Origin: Solirubrobacterales bacterium
GTDB lineage: Bacteria > Actinomycetota > Thermoleophilia > Solirubrobacterales > Solirubrobacteraceae
Direction of reading: 5' to 3'
DNA length: 6,172 bases
NCBI GenBank assembly: GCA_025963955.1
Contig: JAOPZU010000006.1
Span: forward strand, 1 to 6,172
The position numbers and the translations under genes were made by a program. Shown here piece after piece: positions 1 to 4,685 of the stretch. Below the pieces are notes generated by a model. It was not told the origin of the DNA. It ran no database searches and worked only from the letters and a program-made list of their open reading frames with translations. How positions within the stretch are numbered: position 1 is the first letter of the stretch; each line of letters opens with the position of its first letter.

Positions 1-1
1 G

Positions 2-559
2 CACGACGTCAACGTCAAGATCAAGAAGCGCCAGCACACCGGCGTCGACGGGCAGGTCGCGCTCGCCCTGAAGCTCGCCCGCCACACGCCGCGCTACACG
101 GAGAACCCCGCCGGGTCGAACACCGACCGGGGCGGCCCGATCGACCAGGCGCAGAAGGAGGTCGGCATCTCGGCGTCCTACTACTGCGGCGCCGGCGCGC
201 ACTACCTCGCCCTGCACGGCGGCGGCGTGAACCTGACCCCCGAGATTCGCTACTGCCCCTACGCCGAGCAGCACGCCCGGAACGGCACGGGCGGGTTCCT
301 GCGGCTCGTCCCGGCGCACCAGATCCGCCGCGGCATGCTCGTCACGTTCGACGAGGGCGGCATCGCCGGCCACATCGAGACCGCCGTCGAGGACGTCGAC
401 ACGCACCACGAGACGATCCACACCGTCGGATGGAACACGAGCCCCGACGGGTCCGACGGCTCCCAGGCGAACGGCGGCGGCATCTTTGAGCGGCACGCCC
501 GGCCGCTCGGCGGCGGATTCCCGGTCCGCTACGGCCTCGAGATTCGGTGGCAGCACTGA
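2..559 (+). CDS. Endolysin, CHAP-type peptidoglycan hydrolase (C-terminal part)
   Basis: The reading frame is open from the window edge, so the N-terminus is missing; 185 residues are visible. Residues 19-60 resemble the lead-in of CHAP/NlpC-P60-like amidases (an ALKLAR helix, then PAGSN, then GPIDQAQ). A candidate catalytic Cys follows at visible residue 62 (SYYCGAGAHY), His at residue 124 (GMLVTF...AGHIETAVE) and a polar third residue, Asn145 (TVGWNTSPDGSDGSQ), then a GGGIFER strand. Such enzymes cleave peptide or amide bonds in the cell wall. A holin-like gene follows immediately (stop TGA 557-559 shares its last base with the next ATG), which supports a role as phage endolysin. The usual PWCAAF-type Cys motif is replaced by YYCGAG, so the sequence is divergent. 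The missing N-terminus could carry another domain. A virion-associated hydrolase is the main alternative. Confidence 0.82.
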   Translation, partial: HDVNVKIKKRQHTGVDGQVALALKLARHTPRYTENPAGSNTDRGGPIDQAQKEVGISASYYCGAGAHYLALHGGGVNLTPEIRYCPYAEQHARNGTGGFLRLVPAHQIRRGMLVTFDEGGIAGHIETAVEDVDTHHETIHTVGWNTSPDGSDGSQANGGGIFERHARPLGGGFPVRYGLEIRWQH

Positions 560-804
560 TGCCCGTCCGGAACCCGCCCCGCCCGAAGGTCGTCGCCGCC
601 GGCCAGTCCACGGTTGGCGCCGTGATCCTCGCCTACATCCTGCGCCTCCTCGGCGTCGACGTCGACCACGTCCCCGCGGAAGTCCTGATCGGTGCGGCCG
701 GCGCGATCGCCACCGGGGCCGCCTACCTCAAGCGCGACGGCCTCCGCGGCGCCTGGCAGCGCGTCGTCAACGGCGAGCCGCCCCTCGATGGACCCGCTGC
801 CTGA
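559..804 (+). CDS. Holin-like small membrane protein
   Basis: This 81-aa protein has a short basic N-terminus (PVRNPPRPK), a hydrophobic segment at about residues 17-33 (STVGAVILAYILRLLGV), a short acidic turn (DVDHVPA) and a second Gly/Ala-rich hydrophobic segment at about 39-57 (PAEVLIGAAGAIATGAAYL). It ends in a charged, hydrophilic tail. Size, two membrane segments and position directly after the endolysin fit a class II-like holin, which would open the inner membrane for endolysin release; no family match can be claimed. The ATG at 559 overlaps the endolysin stop by one base and has a weak GGTGG eight bases or so upstream. A GTG at 547 would add four residues (MAAL) but has no ribosome binding site. 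It might instead be an antiholin or another membrane protein of the lysis cassette. Confidence 0.65.
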   Translation: MPVRNPPRPKVVAAGQSTVGAVILAYILRLLGVDVDHVPAEVLIGAAGAIATGAAYLKRDGLRGAWQRVVNGEPPLDGPAA

Positions 805-985
805 CCCGCCGGCCAGCGGGTACCGCATCACGCTCGAGCTGCCCGACGCGACGTTCGGCGACCTGGTCGAGCTCATCGACTTCCTCGTTCGCACGTTCCA
901 CGACCGAGAGCGCGACACGACGATGACCGTGCAGCGCCTGACTGACAAAGGGGAGGTGTCTCCGTGCTCTACACCATCGTCCTGA
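788..985 (+). CDS. Hypothetical 65-aa protein of the lysis block
   Basis: The ATG at 788 lies inside the 3' end of the holin-like gene (17-base overlap), suggesting translational coupling; no clear Shine-Dalgarno precedes it. The protein begins with a Pro-rich stretch (DPLPDPPASGYR), then has an acidic/hydrophobic segment predicted to be strand then helix (ITLELPDATFGDLVELIDFLV, about residues 14-34) and a charged region (RTFHDRERD). Its last 11 or so codons run over the ribosome binding site and start of the next tiny gene and give a low-complexity Ser/Pro/Thr tail. No transmembrane segment and no recognisable family. The frame can be extended upstream to 692 through the holin gene, but that start would be deeply overlapping and is unlikely. 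Confidence 0.55.
   Translation: MDPLPDPPASGYRITLELPDATFGDLVELIDFLVRTFHDRERDTTMTVQRLTDKGEVSPCSTPSS
947..956 (+). promoter_or_regulatory. Strong Shine-Dalgarno site for the 21-aa gene
   Basis: AAAGGGGAGG lies seven bases before the GTG at 964. It closely matches the anti-SD complement and is the best ribosome binding site in the left half of the window. It lies inside the 65-aa gene and would serve the GTG in another frame, which is the main reason to believe the tiny gene is translated. Confidence 0.7.
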
Positions 986-1029
986 TCCTCGTCGGCATCG
1001 CCGCGATCGTCTACATCACCGGCCGCTGA
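964..1029 (+). CDS. 21-aa single-helix membrane microprotein
   Basis: This GTG-started gene encodes only 21 residues, nearly all hydrophobic: an MLYT start, a core of Ile/Val/Leu/Gly/Ala (IVLILVGIAAIVYI) and a C-terminal TGR. That makes one membrane-spanning helix with a basic end, probably facing the cytoplasm by the positive-inside rule. It overlaps the end of the 65-aa gene by 22 bases in another frame, ends at TGA 1027-1029, and is the last gene before the strong terminator. The ribosome binding site is excellent. By position and topology it may modulate lysis (a second holin component or antiholin-like helper), but that is inference. Tiny hydrophobic proteins of this style are familiar from actinobacterial and actinophage genomes, usually without assigned function. 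Confidence 0.62.
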   Translation: MLYTIVLILVGIAAIVYITGR

Positions 1030-1060
1030 CCGCCCAAGCGGCGCGCCGAGCCGTACCCGA

Positions 1061-1095
1061 AGCCCCGTTGGCCTATCAAGGCCAGCGGGGCTTTT
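1061..1095 (+). terminator. Intrinsic terminator closing the lysis block
   Basis: The 13-base left arm AGCCCCGTTGGCC (1061-1073) pairs with GGCCAGCGGGGCT (1080-1092), with a single T-G wobble (1068/1085) and a 6-base loop, TATCAA. It is followed by TTTT (1092-1095, the first T shared with the stem base). A very stable GC-rich stem with a T run 32 bases after the 21-aa gene is a textbook intrinsic terminator for the plus strand. Confidence 0.9.
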
Positions 1096-1122
1096 GTCGT
1101 TCCGGCCGCCGACGCTGCCACC

Positions 1123-1452
1123 ATGCCCGCCGTGACGAGCCAGGGCTCCCCCTACAGCCGCTTCCAGCGCGCCCTCAAGACCGGCAACCCGCACATCGTG
1201 CACGCCGCCGCCCGCGAGCTCCCGTACATCAGCCTCAAGGACGCCGCCAGCATCTGCGCCGTCTACGCCGAAACCCGCGACGACCGCCTGCGCCCTGCGG
1301 CGATCCGCTGGATCTACAGGCTCTGCACCGAACACCCCGCCGTGTCCCTCGAGGACGTCACCGCCGCCGCCGCCGCGTTCGAGACGATGCCCACCCGCCG
1401 GCAGGACGCCGTCCAGGCGCTACAGACGATCGCCGCGCGCGCCGGAACCTAG
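1123..1452 (+). CDS. Hypothetical 109-aa helical protein (stand-alone cassette)
   Basis: This 109-aa soluble protein has no signal peptide or membrane segment. It opens with TSQGSPYSRFQRALKTGN, then has paired amphipathic helices: AAARELPYISLKDAASICAVYAE (about 29-50), RPAAIRWIYRLCTEHP (about 57-72) and VSLEDVTAAAAAFETMP (about 74-90), and a final helix. The alternation of short helices suggests an all-alpha fold. I recall similar small proteins (SPYSRFxRAL...TGN..., AAAELP..., AxRWxxR) as unassigned proteins scattered in actinobacterial genomes; function is not known to me. The gene stands alone between two terminator hairpins (1061-1095 and 1451-1483), the usual layout of a phage moron. There is no clear Shine-Dalgarno or promoter in the 27 bases between the first terminator's T run and the ATG, so its expression signal is unclear. 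The stop codon TAG overlaps the first two bases of the following hairpin. Confidence 0.75.
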   Translation: MPAVTSQGSPYSRFQRALKTGNPHIVHAAARELPYISLKDAASICAVYAETRDDRLRPAAIRWIYRLCTEHPAVSLEDVTAAAAAFETMPTRRQDAVQALQTIAARAGT

Positions 1453-1485
1453 AGCCCGTCAGCCGTTGCGCTGACGGGCTCTTCT
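1451..1485 (+). terminator. Intrinsic terminator between converging genes
   Basis: A perfect 13-bp stem, AGAGCCCGTCAGC (1451-1463) with GCTGACGGGCTCT (1470-1482), has a 6-base loop (CGTTGC) and is followed by TCT. It starts within the stop codon of the 109-aa gene. The T run is short, so efficiency is uncertain. Because the stem lies 14 or more bases beyond the stop of the minus-strand operon, it may also end transcription from the right, although no T run follows on that strand. Confidence 0.8.
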
Positions 1486-1499
1486 GCGTCCAGCAGCAG

Positions 1500-1886
1500 C
1501 TAGGCGCAGAGCCCGAAGTCGCGCTGGATCAAGACTGGGATTCGCGGGGCGTAGTTCTCCCCGTCGCACCGCACGTAGGGATCGTTCGGACCATCTAGCC
1601 GATGCCGCCAGCGCCCGTTCGTCTTACGGTACGTCGAGAACCCGTCGCCCGTAGGACACCCGCTCCGATTCGTCAGATACAGCAAGGCCCACTGCTTGCT
1701 GACCGAGGAGATGTAAACCTTGGAACACCGTGGGCTCTTCGCCACACCCCCGAGAGAACGGCGTTCCGTCGGCGTGGCGCTCCGCTTGGCAGTGGCCCCC
1801 GGAGTCGCTACGAGGCCGACCAGCAGGCCGATGAGCGTGGCTAGGATCAGGTGACGCTTTAGAGGGTTCATGGCTGCTTCTTTCAT
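1500..1886 (-). CDS. Small secreted protein with four cysteines
   Basis: This 128-aa protein (from the ATG at 1886) has a Sec-type signal peptide: basic PLKRH, hydrophobic LILATLIGLLVGLVATPGA (about 13-31) and a likely signal-peptidase site after ATA33. The mature part carries Cys54, Cys77, Cys107 and Cys127 (PRC, SGCP, VRCDG, GLCA), consistent with two disulfides in an exported domain. A central stretch, KQWALLYLTNRSGCPTGDGFSTYRK, suggests beta strands. No enzymatic motif is visible. The ATG at 1886 overlaps the stop of the lipoprotein gene as ATGA, implying translational coupling. An in-frame ATG at 1871 gives a more classical signal peptide and has AAAGAAG six or so bases upstream; the ATG at 1901 is less likely. 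Operon partnership with the lipoprotein suggests a shared envelope role. Function unknown. Confidence 0.72.
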   Translation of the reverse strand: MKEAAMNPLKRHLILATLIGLLVGLVATPGATAKRSATPTERRSLGGVAKSPRCSKVYISSVSKQWALLYLTNRSGCPTGDGFSTYRKTNGRWRHRLDGPNDPYVRCDGENYAPRIPVLIQRDFGLCA

Positions 1887-3010
1887 CCGTTGATTTTCCA
1901 TCCGCCTGGGGCGCTGACCAGATTCAGAACGGCCGGGCTGTTCGATCCCGTCTGCGTCCGGGCGGTTGCCCGCGTGCCTTTAACGTTCAAGCCGGTAATG
2001 CGCGTCCCGGTCGCAAACGGGCGGAGCTGGGCTAGGTCTTCCTCGCACGTCTTGCCCTTGAAAGTCGCGGCCATTCGCCGGACCGTTGCAGCTTTGCCGG
2101 CGTCGGTCATCAACGCGCACGCGCCGGAGGCGTCCCCCGCCGCAATCTTCGCGTAGTAGTCGGTGACGGTCTTGCGAGCATCAGCGGCAGTCGACGAAGA
2201 AGTCCCCGAGCTAACCGTCGCGTTAGTCAGTGACCGCAGGCGGCGAGAGGTGGACTGAACCAGCCGATCGCGTAGGTCATCGTCAATTGTTGAGCCGTCC
2301 TGAAAAGCAAGAATCAGCGACACGACTCGGCCAACGCGGACTTCGACGTACTCAACCGCGATCGTTGAGTCGAGCCCGGTGCCCCCAACCGGAAGGTCGA
2401 TGCGACTCGCGACGACAGCATCCGCGTCCCCGCGCGGGACGTTAGCCACGCCAGTCGACGGGTCTCCGAGCTTTGCGCCCTTGGTTAGTTTTCCCTTGAG
2501 GCTGTCCGCAACGGACTTGGCGAGGCACTTGCGAGTCCCTGGCGTTCCGAGAGCGGCCGTCCACTTCATGGCCTGTATCTCGTCGGGGTACACGTAGACG
2601 GTGTTCTCGAAGAGCGAATCTTGTCCCATGCCGAAGTCGGCAGCGCTTGCTCGACCAGACGTCGCTTTCTTCGCGTTGCGCAGCGTGTCGCACGGCGAGC
2701 CAGCCGTTTCGTCGTTAGTCGGGTCGGCTTGAGTCCAGGTGTTGGGGAAGTCGGATAGCCGCAAGCGCCCCTTCTGCGCGAGGACGAGATCAGCAGCTTT
2801 CGCGGCTCCATCTACGGCAGGCTTCGCCTGGGTCGTAGCGCCAGTAACGCCCGTAGGTCCTGTGGCGCCCGTCGTGCTTGTCGACGCAACGGGTGCGGGG
2901 GCTGTGACCGTCTTCGTAGAATCACCCCCGCAAGCACCTAGCCAGAGCGCCGCCCCGACTACAAGGGACCCTCGGATGGCCCGGTTCCTCGGCTCTCGGC
3001 TTGCGCTCAT
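1883..3010 (-). CDS. Two-domain surface lipoprotein
   Basis: This 375-aa protein has a basic N-region (SREPRNRAIR), a hydrophobic core (SLVVGAALWL) and a lipobox LGAC with lipidated Cys27, so it should be anchored to the outer face of the cell membrane. A Thr/Ser/Pro/Gly linker (about 31-62, with TGATGPTGVTGAT) leads to domain 1 (about 70-262), which has an 'LxLSDFPNTW' opening, Cys107 and Cys162 in disulfide-like spacing and a final helix, recalling PknH-type extracellular sensor domains. Domain 2 (about 278-375) begins VTDYYAKIAAGDASGACALMT, has Cys298 and Cys322 and resembles NTF2/DUF4878-like lipoprotein domains. The ATG at 3010 has GAAAGAG just upstream; a TTG at 3040 would run through the putative operator. 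These family links are from memory and pattern only. It is first gene of a two-gene minus operon and less GC-rich than the lysis genes, so probably an acquired accessory gene. Confidence 0.75.
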   Translation of the reverse strand: MSASREPRNRAIRGSLVVGAALWLGACGGDSTKTVTAPAPVASTSTTGATGPTGVTGATTQAKPAVDGAAKAADLVLAQKGRLRLSDFPNTWTQADPTNDETAGSPCDTLRNAKKATSGRASAADFGMGQDSLFENTVYVYPDEIQAMKWTAALGTPGTRKCLAKSVADSLKGKLTKGAKLGDPSTGVANVPRGDADAVVASRIDLPVGGTGLDSTIAVEYVEVRVGRVVSLILAFQDGSTIDDDLRDRLVQSTSRRLRSLTNATVSSGTSSSTAADARKTVTDYYAKIAAGDASGACALMTDAGKAATVRRMAATFKGKTCEEDLAQLRPFATGTRITGLNVKGTRATARTQTGSNSPAVLNLVSAPGGWKING

Positions 3011-3026
3011 CCGGCTCTTTCTACTC

Positions 3027-3052
3027 GTTTGCAGGGGCAAACATACGTTTGC
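3027..3052 (-). promoter_or_regulatory. Operator-like array of three alternating half-sites upstream of the lipoprotein gene
   Basis: On the plus strand GTTTGC (3027-3032), AGGG, GCAAAC (3037-3042), ATAC and GTTTGC (3047-3052) follow one another, so three 6-base half-sites alternate in direction with 4-base spacers and repeat exactly every 10 bases. The outer two extend to CGTTTGCA. This lies 17-42 bases upstream of the lipoprotein ATG. A TATGTT box on the minus strand (3045-3040) sits inside the central repeat and could be a -10 element, though no good -35 is visible. A dimeric regulator binding two overlapping 16-bp palindromes on one face of the helix would fit. Confidence 0.55.
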
Positions 3053-3162
3053 ATTGGTCCGTCCGGAAGGTGCGCAAAGCTCTCCTCAACGGGTTTTGGC
3101 TGGCGGCCCGGGTGCACCGCGAGGTGTAGAGCAGCACGGCCATAAGACGTGGGGAGAAGCCC

Positions 3163-3390
3163 ATGCAGCACAGGCAAGCACCGATCATGACCGTCCTCTC
3201 CGGGACGGATGCGGTCGACCTTGACGCACAGGAACGTGCGGCTTGGAGCGTTCTGGCGGACGCGTGTCACGAGGCACTCAGGTGCCTTGATCCCTACCAC
3301 CCGCAGCGGGGCGAGATGACGGCGATGCTGTCCGACTTTCGTCAAGCCGCCGGGCGGCAGCCTGAGCCCGCGCTCGGGCTCGTTGGGTAG
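3163..3390 (+). CDS. Hypothetical 75-aa protein, antisense to the repressor 3' end
   Basis: The ATG at 3163 has GGGGAGAAG (3151-3159) as a well-spaced ribosome binding site. The product is soluble and probably helical: VDLDAQERAAWSVLADACHEALRCLDPYHPQRGEMTAMLSDFRQAAG (about 18-64), then a short Pro/Gly tail. It contains two Cys and no known motif. Its last 113 bases run antisense to the end of the minus-strand repressor-like gene. Either both are used, giving transcriptional interference, or one end is mis-assigned. A small hairpin, GAGCCCG/CGGGCTC (3364-3381), lies near its stop. It is divergent from the lipoprotein operon and shares the 152-base intergenic region with it. A role in the lysogeny decision is conceivable by position only. 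Confidence 0.5.
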   Translation: MQHRQAPIMTVLSGTDAVDLDAQERAAWSVLADACHEALRCLDPYHPQRGEMTAMLSDFRQAAGRQPEPALGLVG

Positions 3391-3682
3391 GGGAGCCCTC
3401 GATGTAGCGGCGCACCTCTTCGGGGGTGTCGCCGCGCAGCGAGTCGCCGGCGGCGTCGAAGTCGGTGAAGAAGAAACTCAGCGGCAGGTTCGCGGCTGAC
3501 GCTAGGCGCTCGTAGTCAGACACGGCTTTTGGAGGCGAGCCCGTGGCCCTCTTGCCGGACCACAGGTCGAGTTGGCTCGGTGAGATGCCGACCTTGGCGG
3601 CGAAGTCGTCGCGCTTCAGCTTCGAGTAGCTGAGGGCGGCGCGGATGCGAGCCATGAGCTCATGGGGGTCGGCGTCCTGCAC
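3278..3682 (-). CDS. Phage repressor-like HTH (XRE family) protein
   Basis: This 134-aa protein from the GTG at 3682 has a helix-turn-helix in its N-terminal half: IRAALSYSKLKRDDFAAKVGISPSQLDLWSGKRATGSPP (about 13-51), with DDFAAKVGI as helix 2 and SPSQLDLWS as the recognition helix, then YERLASAANLPLSFFFTDF (about 57-75). The C-terminal 40 residues are Arg/Ala/Ser-rich and low in complexity, and there is no S24-type self-cleavage domain, so induction would have to work by another route. It is divergent from a Cro-like gene across an operator-rich gap, the normal layout of an immunity repressor. AGGGA lies seven bases upstream of the GTG. An ATG at 3655 would shorten it by nine residues but lacks a ribosome binding site; longer versions would run through the operators into the Cro-like gene. 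Assignment as the immunity repressor is from position and HTH only. Confidence 0.72.
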   Translation of the reverse strand: MQDADPHELMARIRAALSYSKLKRDDFAAKVGISPSQLDLWSGKRATGSPPKAVSDYERLASAANLPLSFFFTDFDAAGDSLRGDTPEEVRRYIEGSPTQRARARAQAAARRLDESRTASPSSRPAAGGRDQGT

Positions 3683-3706
3683 TCGCCGTTCCCTACACGC
3701 GAGGAG

Positions 3707-3759
3707 ATCTCTTGCAAAGTCTTGTTGCAATGTCTTGCACAACTCGCTAAGATCTTGCA
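3707..3759. promoter_or_regulatory. Operator region with four TCTTG direct repeats
   Basis: TCTTG occurs at 3710, 3720, 3733 and 3753, within 10-base units ATCTCTTGCA (3707), AAGTCTTGTT (3717), ATGTCTTGCA (3730) and AGATCTTGCA (3750). The spacings are 10, 13 and 20 bases, so three of the four lie in near helical phase. The units overlap the palindromes GAGATCTC (3704-3711), AAGATCTT (3749-3756) and TTGCAA (3712-3717 and 3725-3730). The repeats cover the -35 and -10 of the Cro-like promoter and the space between the divergent starts, as expected for repressor/Cro operators. Confidence 0.68.
3725..3753 (+). promoter_or_regulatory. Early promoter, predicted leaderless start for the Cro-like gene
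   Basis: TTGCAA (3725-3730) as -35 and TAAGAT (3748-3753) as -10 are separated by 17 bases; each matches four of six consensus bases. A start about seven bases past the -10 falls at 3760-3761, the A of the Cro-like ATG. There is no Shine-Dalgarno before that ATG, so a leaderless mRNA, common in actinobacteria and their phages, is the simple reading. The elements overlap operator repeats 2 to 4. Confidence 0.6.
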
Positions 3760-3760
3760 C

Positions 3761-3982
3761 ATGGCTCAGACACCTACTCCGCTTCGGATGGCGGTCTTTC
3801 AGTCCGGCAGGACGCAGCGCCAAATCGCCGCTGACGCCGGGATGGACGAGACCCACCTGTCGAAGATCGTGCGTGGTCGGCATTCCCCGGATCACGCTAC
3901 CCGGCAGCGAATTGCTGCCGCGCTGAAGCTTTCCGAGGAAGCACTTTGGCCCGAGCTGGGCGATGACGCGGTGGCGGCATGA
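3761..3982 (+). CDS. Cro-like HTH regulator, first gene of the early operon
   Basis: This 73-aa protein is almost entirely an XRE/Cro-C1 helix-turn-helix: LRMAVFQSGRTQRQIAADAG (8-27) with TQRQIAADAG as helix 2, MDETHLSKIVRGRHSP (28-43) as turn plus recognition helix, and ATRQRIAAALKLSEEALWP (46-64). Size and lone HTH domain fit Cro or a small transcription factor. It is transcribed away from the repressor-like gene and opens the plus-strand early operon. The ATG at 3761 is chosen because it falls at the predicted transcription start; an in-frame start at 3662 would run across the operators and is rejected. The stop overlaps the next ATG as ATGA. It probably binds the TCTTG repeats and silences the repressor gene and, later, its own promoter; that is inference from layout. 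It could alternatively be an excisionase-like regulator. Confidence 0.78.
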   Translation: MAQTPTPLRMAVFQSGRTQRQIAADAGMDETHLSKIVRGRHSPDHATRQRIAAALKLSEEALWPELGDDAVAA

Positions 3983-4497
3983 ACCCGCTTCGCGAGGCGC
4001 GCGACCGCAGCATGGAAGCGCAGGCGTTGAACTCCCGGCAGCGTCACCTGATCGCTAACGCCACCCCTGAGGTCGACAGCCTCTACGAGGAGTTCGCAGT
4101 GCTGGCGCAGCAGTACGGCATCCGCGCGGAGGACTCCGTTGGGATCGTCCGCCGCTTCCGCGAGCTCCTCGAGCTTGAGATTCGCGAGTACACCGAGGAG
4201 CGCGAGGTGACTCGCTTGACGGACACTGTGTTGCGCGAGTCCCGACCGGTCCCGCGACCGAAGGCAGCCCCTGCTCCCGGAGTGAAAGCGCTCGCCGCCG
4301 AGTTGCGGCCCGCCCTGGTGGTGCTCCGTGACCCCGCTAGCCGTGGCTCGCGGGAGATCATGGACGCGACGCGCACGGTGCGTCGCATCGTACGGTCGGT
4401 GCCGGCATCGAAGCTGCTGTCGGACTCGATGCGGGTGCAGTTGCGTGGCGCGTCGTTCGAAGTGCTCGCGGATCACGTCAACGGGCGTGCCGCATGA
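3979..4497 (+). CDS. Hypothetical 172-aa early protein
   Basis: It starts in an ATGA overlap with the Cro-like gene. The product is charged, soluble and mostly helical: an N-terminal helical part (about 1-94, with TPEVDSLYEEFAVLAQQYGI and VRRFRELLELEIREYTEEREV), a Pro/Ala linker (RESRPVPRPKAAPAPG, about 87-102) and a C-terminal helical part (about 103-172, KALAAELRPALVVL ... TRTVRRIVRSVPASKLL). Two helical parts with a Pro-rich hinge could suit a protein-interaction or DNA-associated role, but no catalytic or HTH motif is evident and I do not recognise the family. It ends in an ATGA overlap with the next gene. Confidence 0.72.
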   Translation: MNPLREARDRSMEAQALNSRQRHLIANATPEVDSLYEEFAVLAQQYGIRAEDSVGIVRRFRELLELEIREYTEEREVTRLTDTVLRESRPVPRPKAAPAPGVKALAAELRPALVVLRDPASRGSREIMDATRTVRRIVRSVPASKLLSDSMRVQLRGASFEVLADHVNGRAA

Positions 4498-4685
4498 GCT
4501 ACCTCGCGACGGTCGCTTTGTTCTGGCTGCTGCCGGTCTTCCTGGGCTGCTGCCTTGTCACGTTCGCTGGCCTGCTTCTGTGGGACCGAGAGCAGTGGCA
4601 GTCCCAGCAGGTGGTGTCGGACGCGGACGCTGCGGCGAACGCCCGGCCGTTGACGTCCGCTGTCGAGAACGGGGTGACGCGATGA
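4494..4685 (+). CDS. Small single-pass membrane protein
   Basis: This 63-aa protein has one long hydrophobic segment at about residues 4-30 (rich in Leu, Val, Phe and Trp, with Cys19-Cys20 in its middle), then a charged DRE motif and a hydrophilic tail of about 33 residues (WQSQQVVSDADAAANARPL). By the positive-inside rule the orientation is uncertain: neither end is strongly basic. It is ATGA-coupled to both neighbours, so it is expressed with the early genes rather than with lysis. Early phage membrane proteins of this size often affect superinfection or the host envelope; no such function can be assigned here. Confidence 0.68.
   Translation: MSYLATVALFWLLPVFLGCCLVTFAGLLLWDREQWQSQQVVSDADAAANARPLTSAVENGVTR

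Noticed and set aside
1113..1127. GCTGCCACCATG resembling a eukaryotic Kozak context before the 109-aa gene
   Set aside because: The surroundings are plainly bacterial phage genes with intrinsic terminators; the match is a coincidence of GC-rich sequence.
529..1335. Long minus-strand open frame (268 codons) opposite the lysis genes
   Set aside because: It runs antisense across four well-packed plus-strand genes and the terminator, has no ribosome binding site, and is of the composition expected when high-GC coding DNA is read on the other strand.
2830..2870. Thr/Gly/Pro linker of the lipoprotein as a collagen-like tail-fibre repeat
   Set aside because: It is short and follows a lipobox; it reads as a flexible linker after lipidation rather than a fibre domain.
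2739..3224. Plus-strand open frame (161 codons) opposite the start of the lipoprotein gene
   Set aside because: It is antisense to the signal peptide, lipobox and linker of a convincing lipoprotein and has no ribosome binding site.
3364..3381. GAGCCCG/CGGGCTC hairpin near the 75-aa gene stop as a terminator
   Set aside because: Only seven base pairs with no T run on either strand, and it lies inside the repressor-like frame.
3662..3760. Upstream in-frame start for the Cro-like gene
   Set aside because: It would translate through the operator repeats; the HTH protein is complete from ATG 3761, where the predicted transcript begins.
3683..3895. N-terminal extension of the repressor-like frame up to 3895
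   Set aside because: It would cover the operator and promoter and most of the Cro-like gene; GTG 3682 has a ribosome binding site and leaves the control region free.
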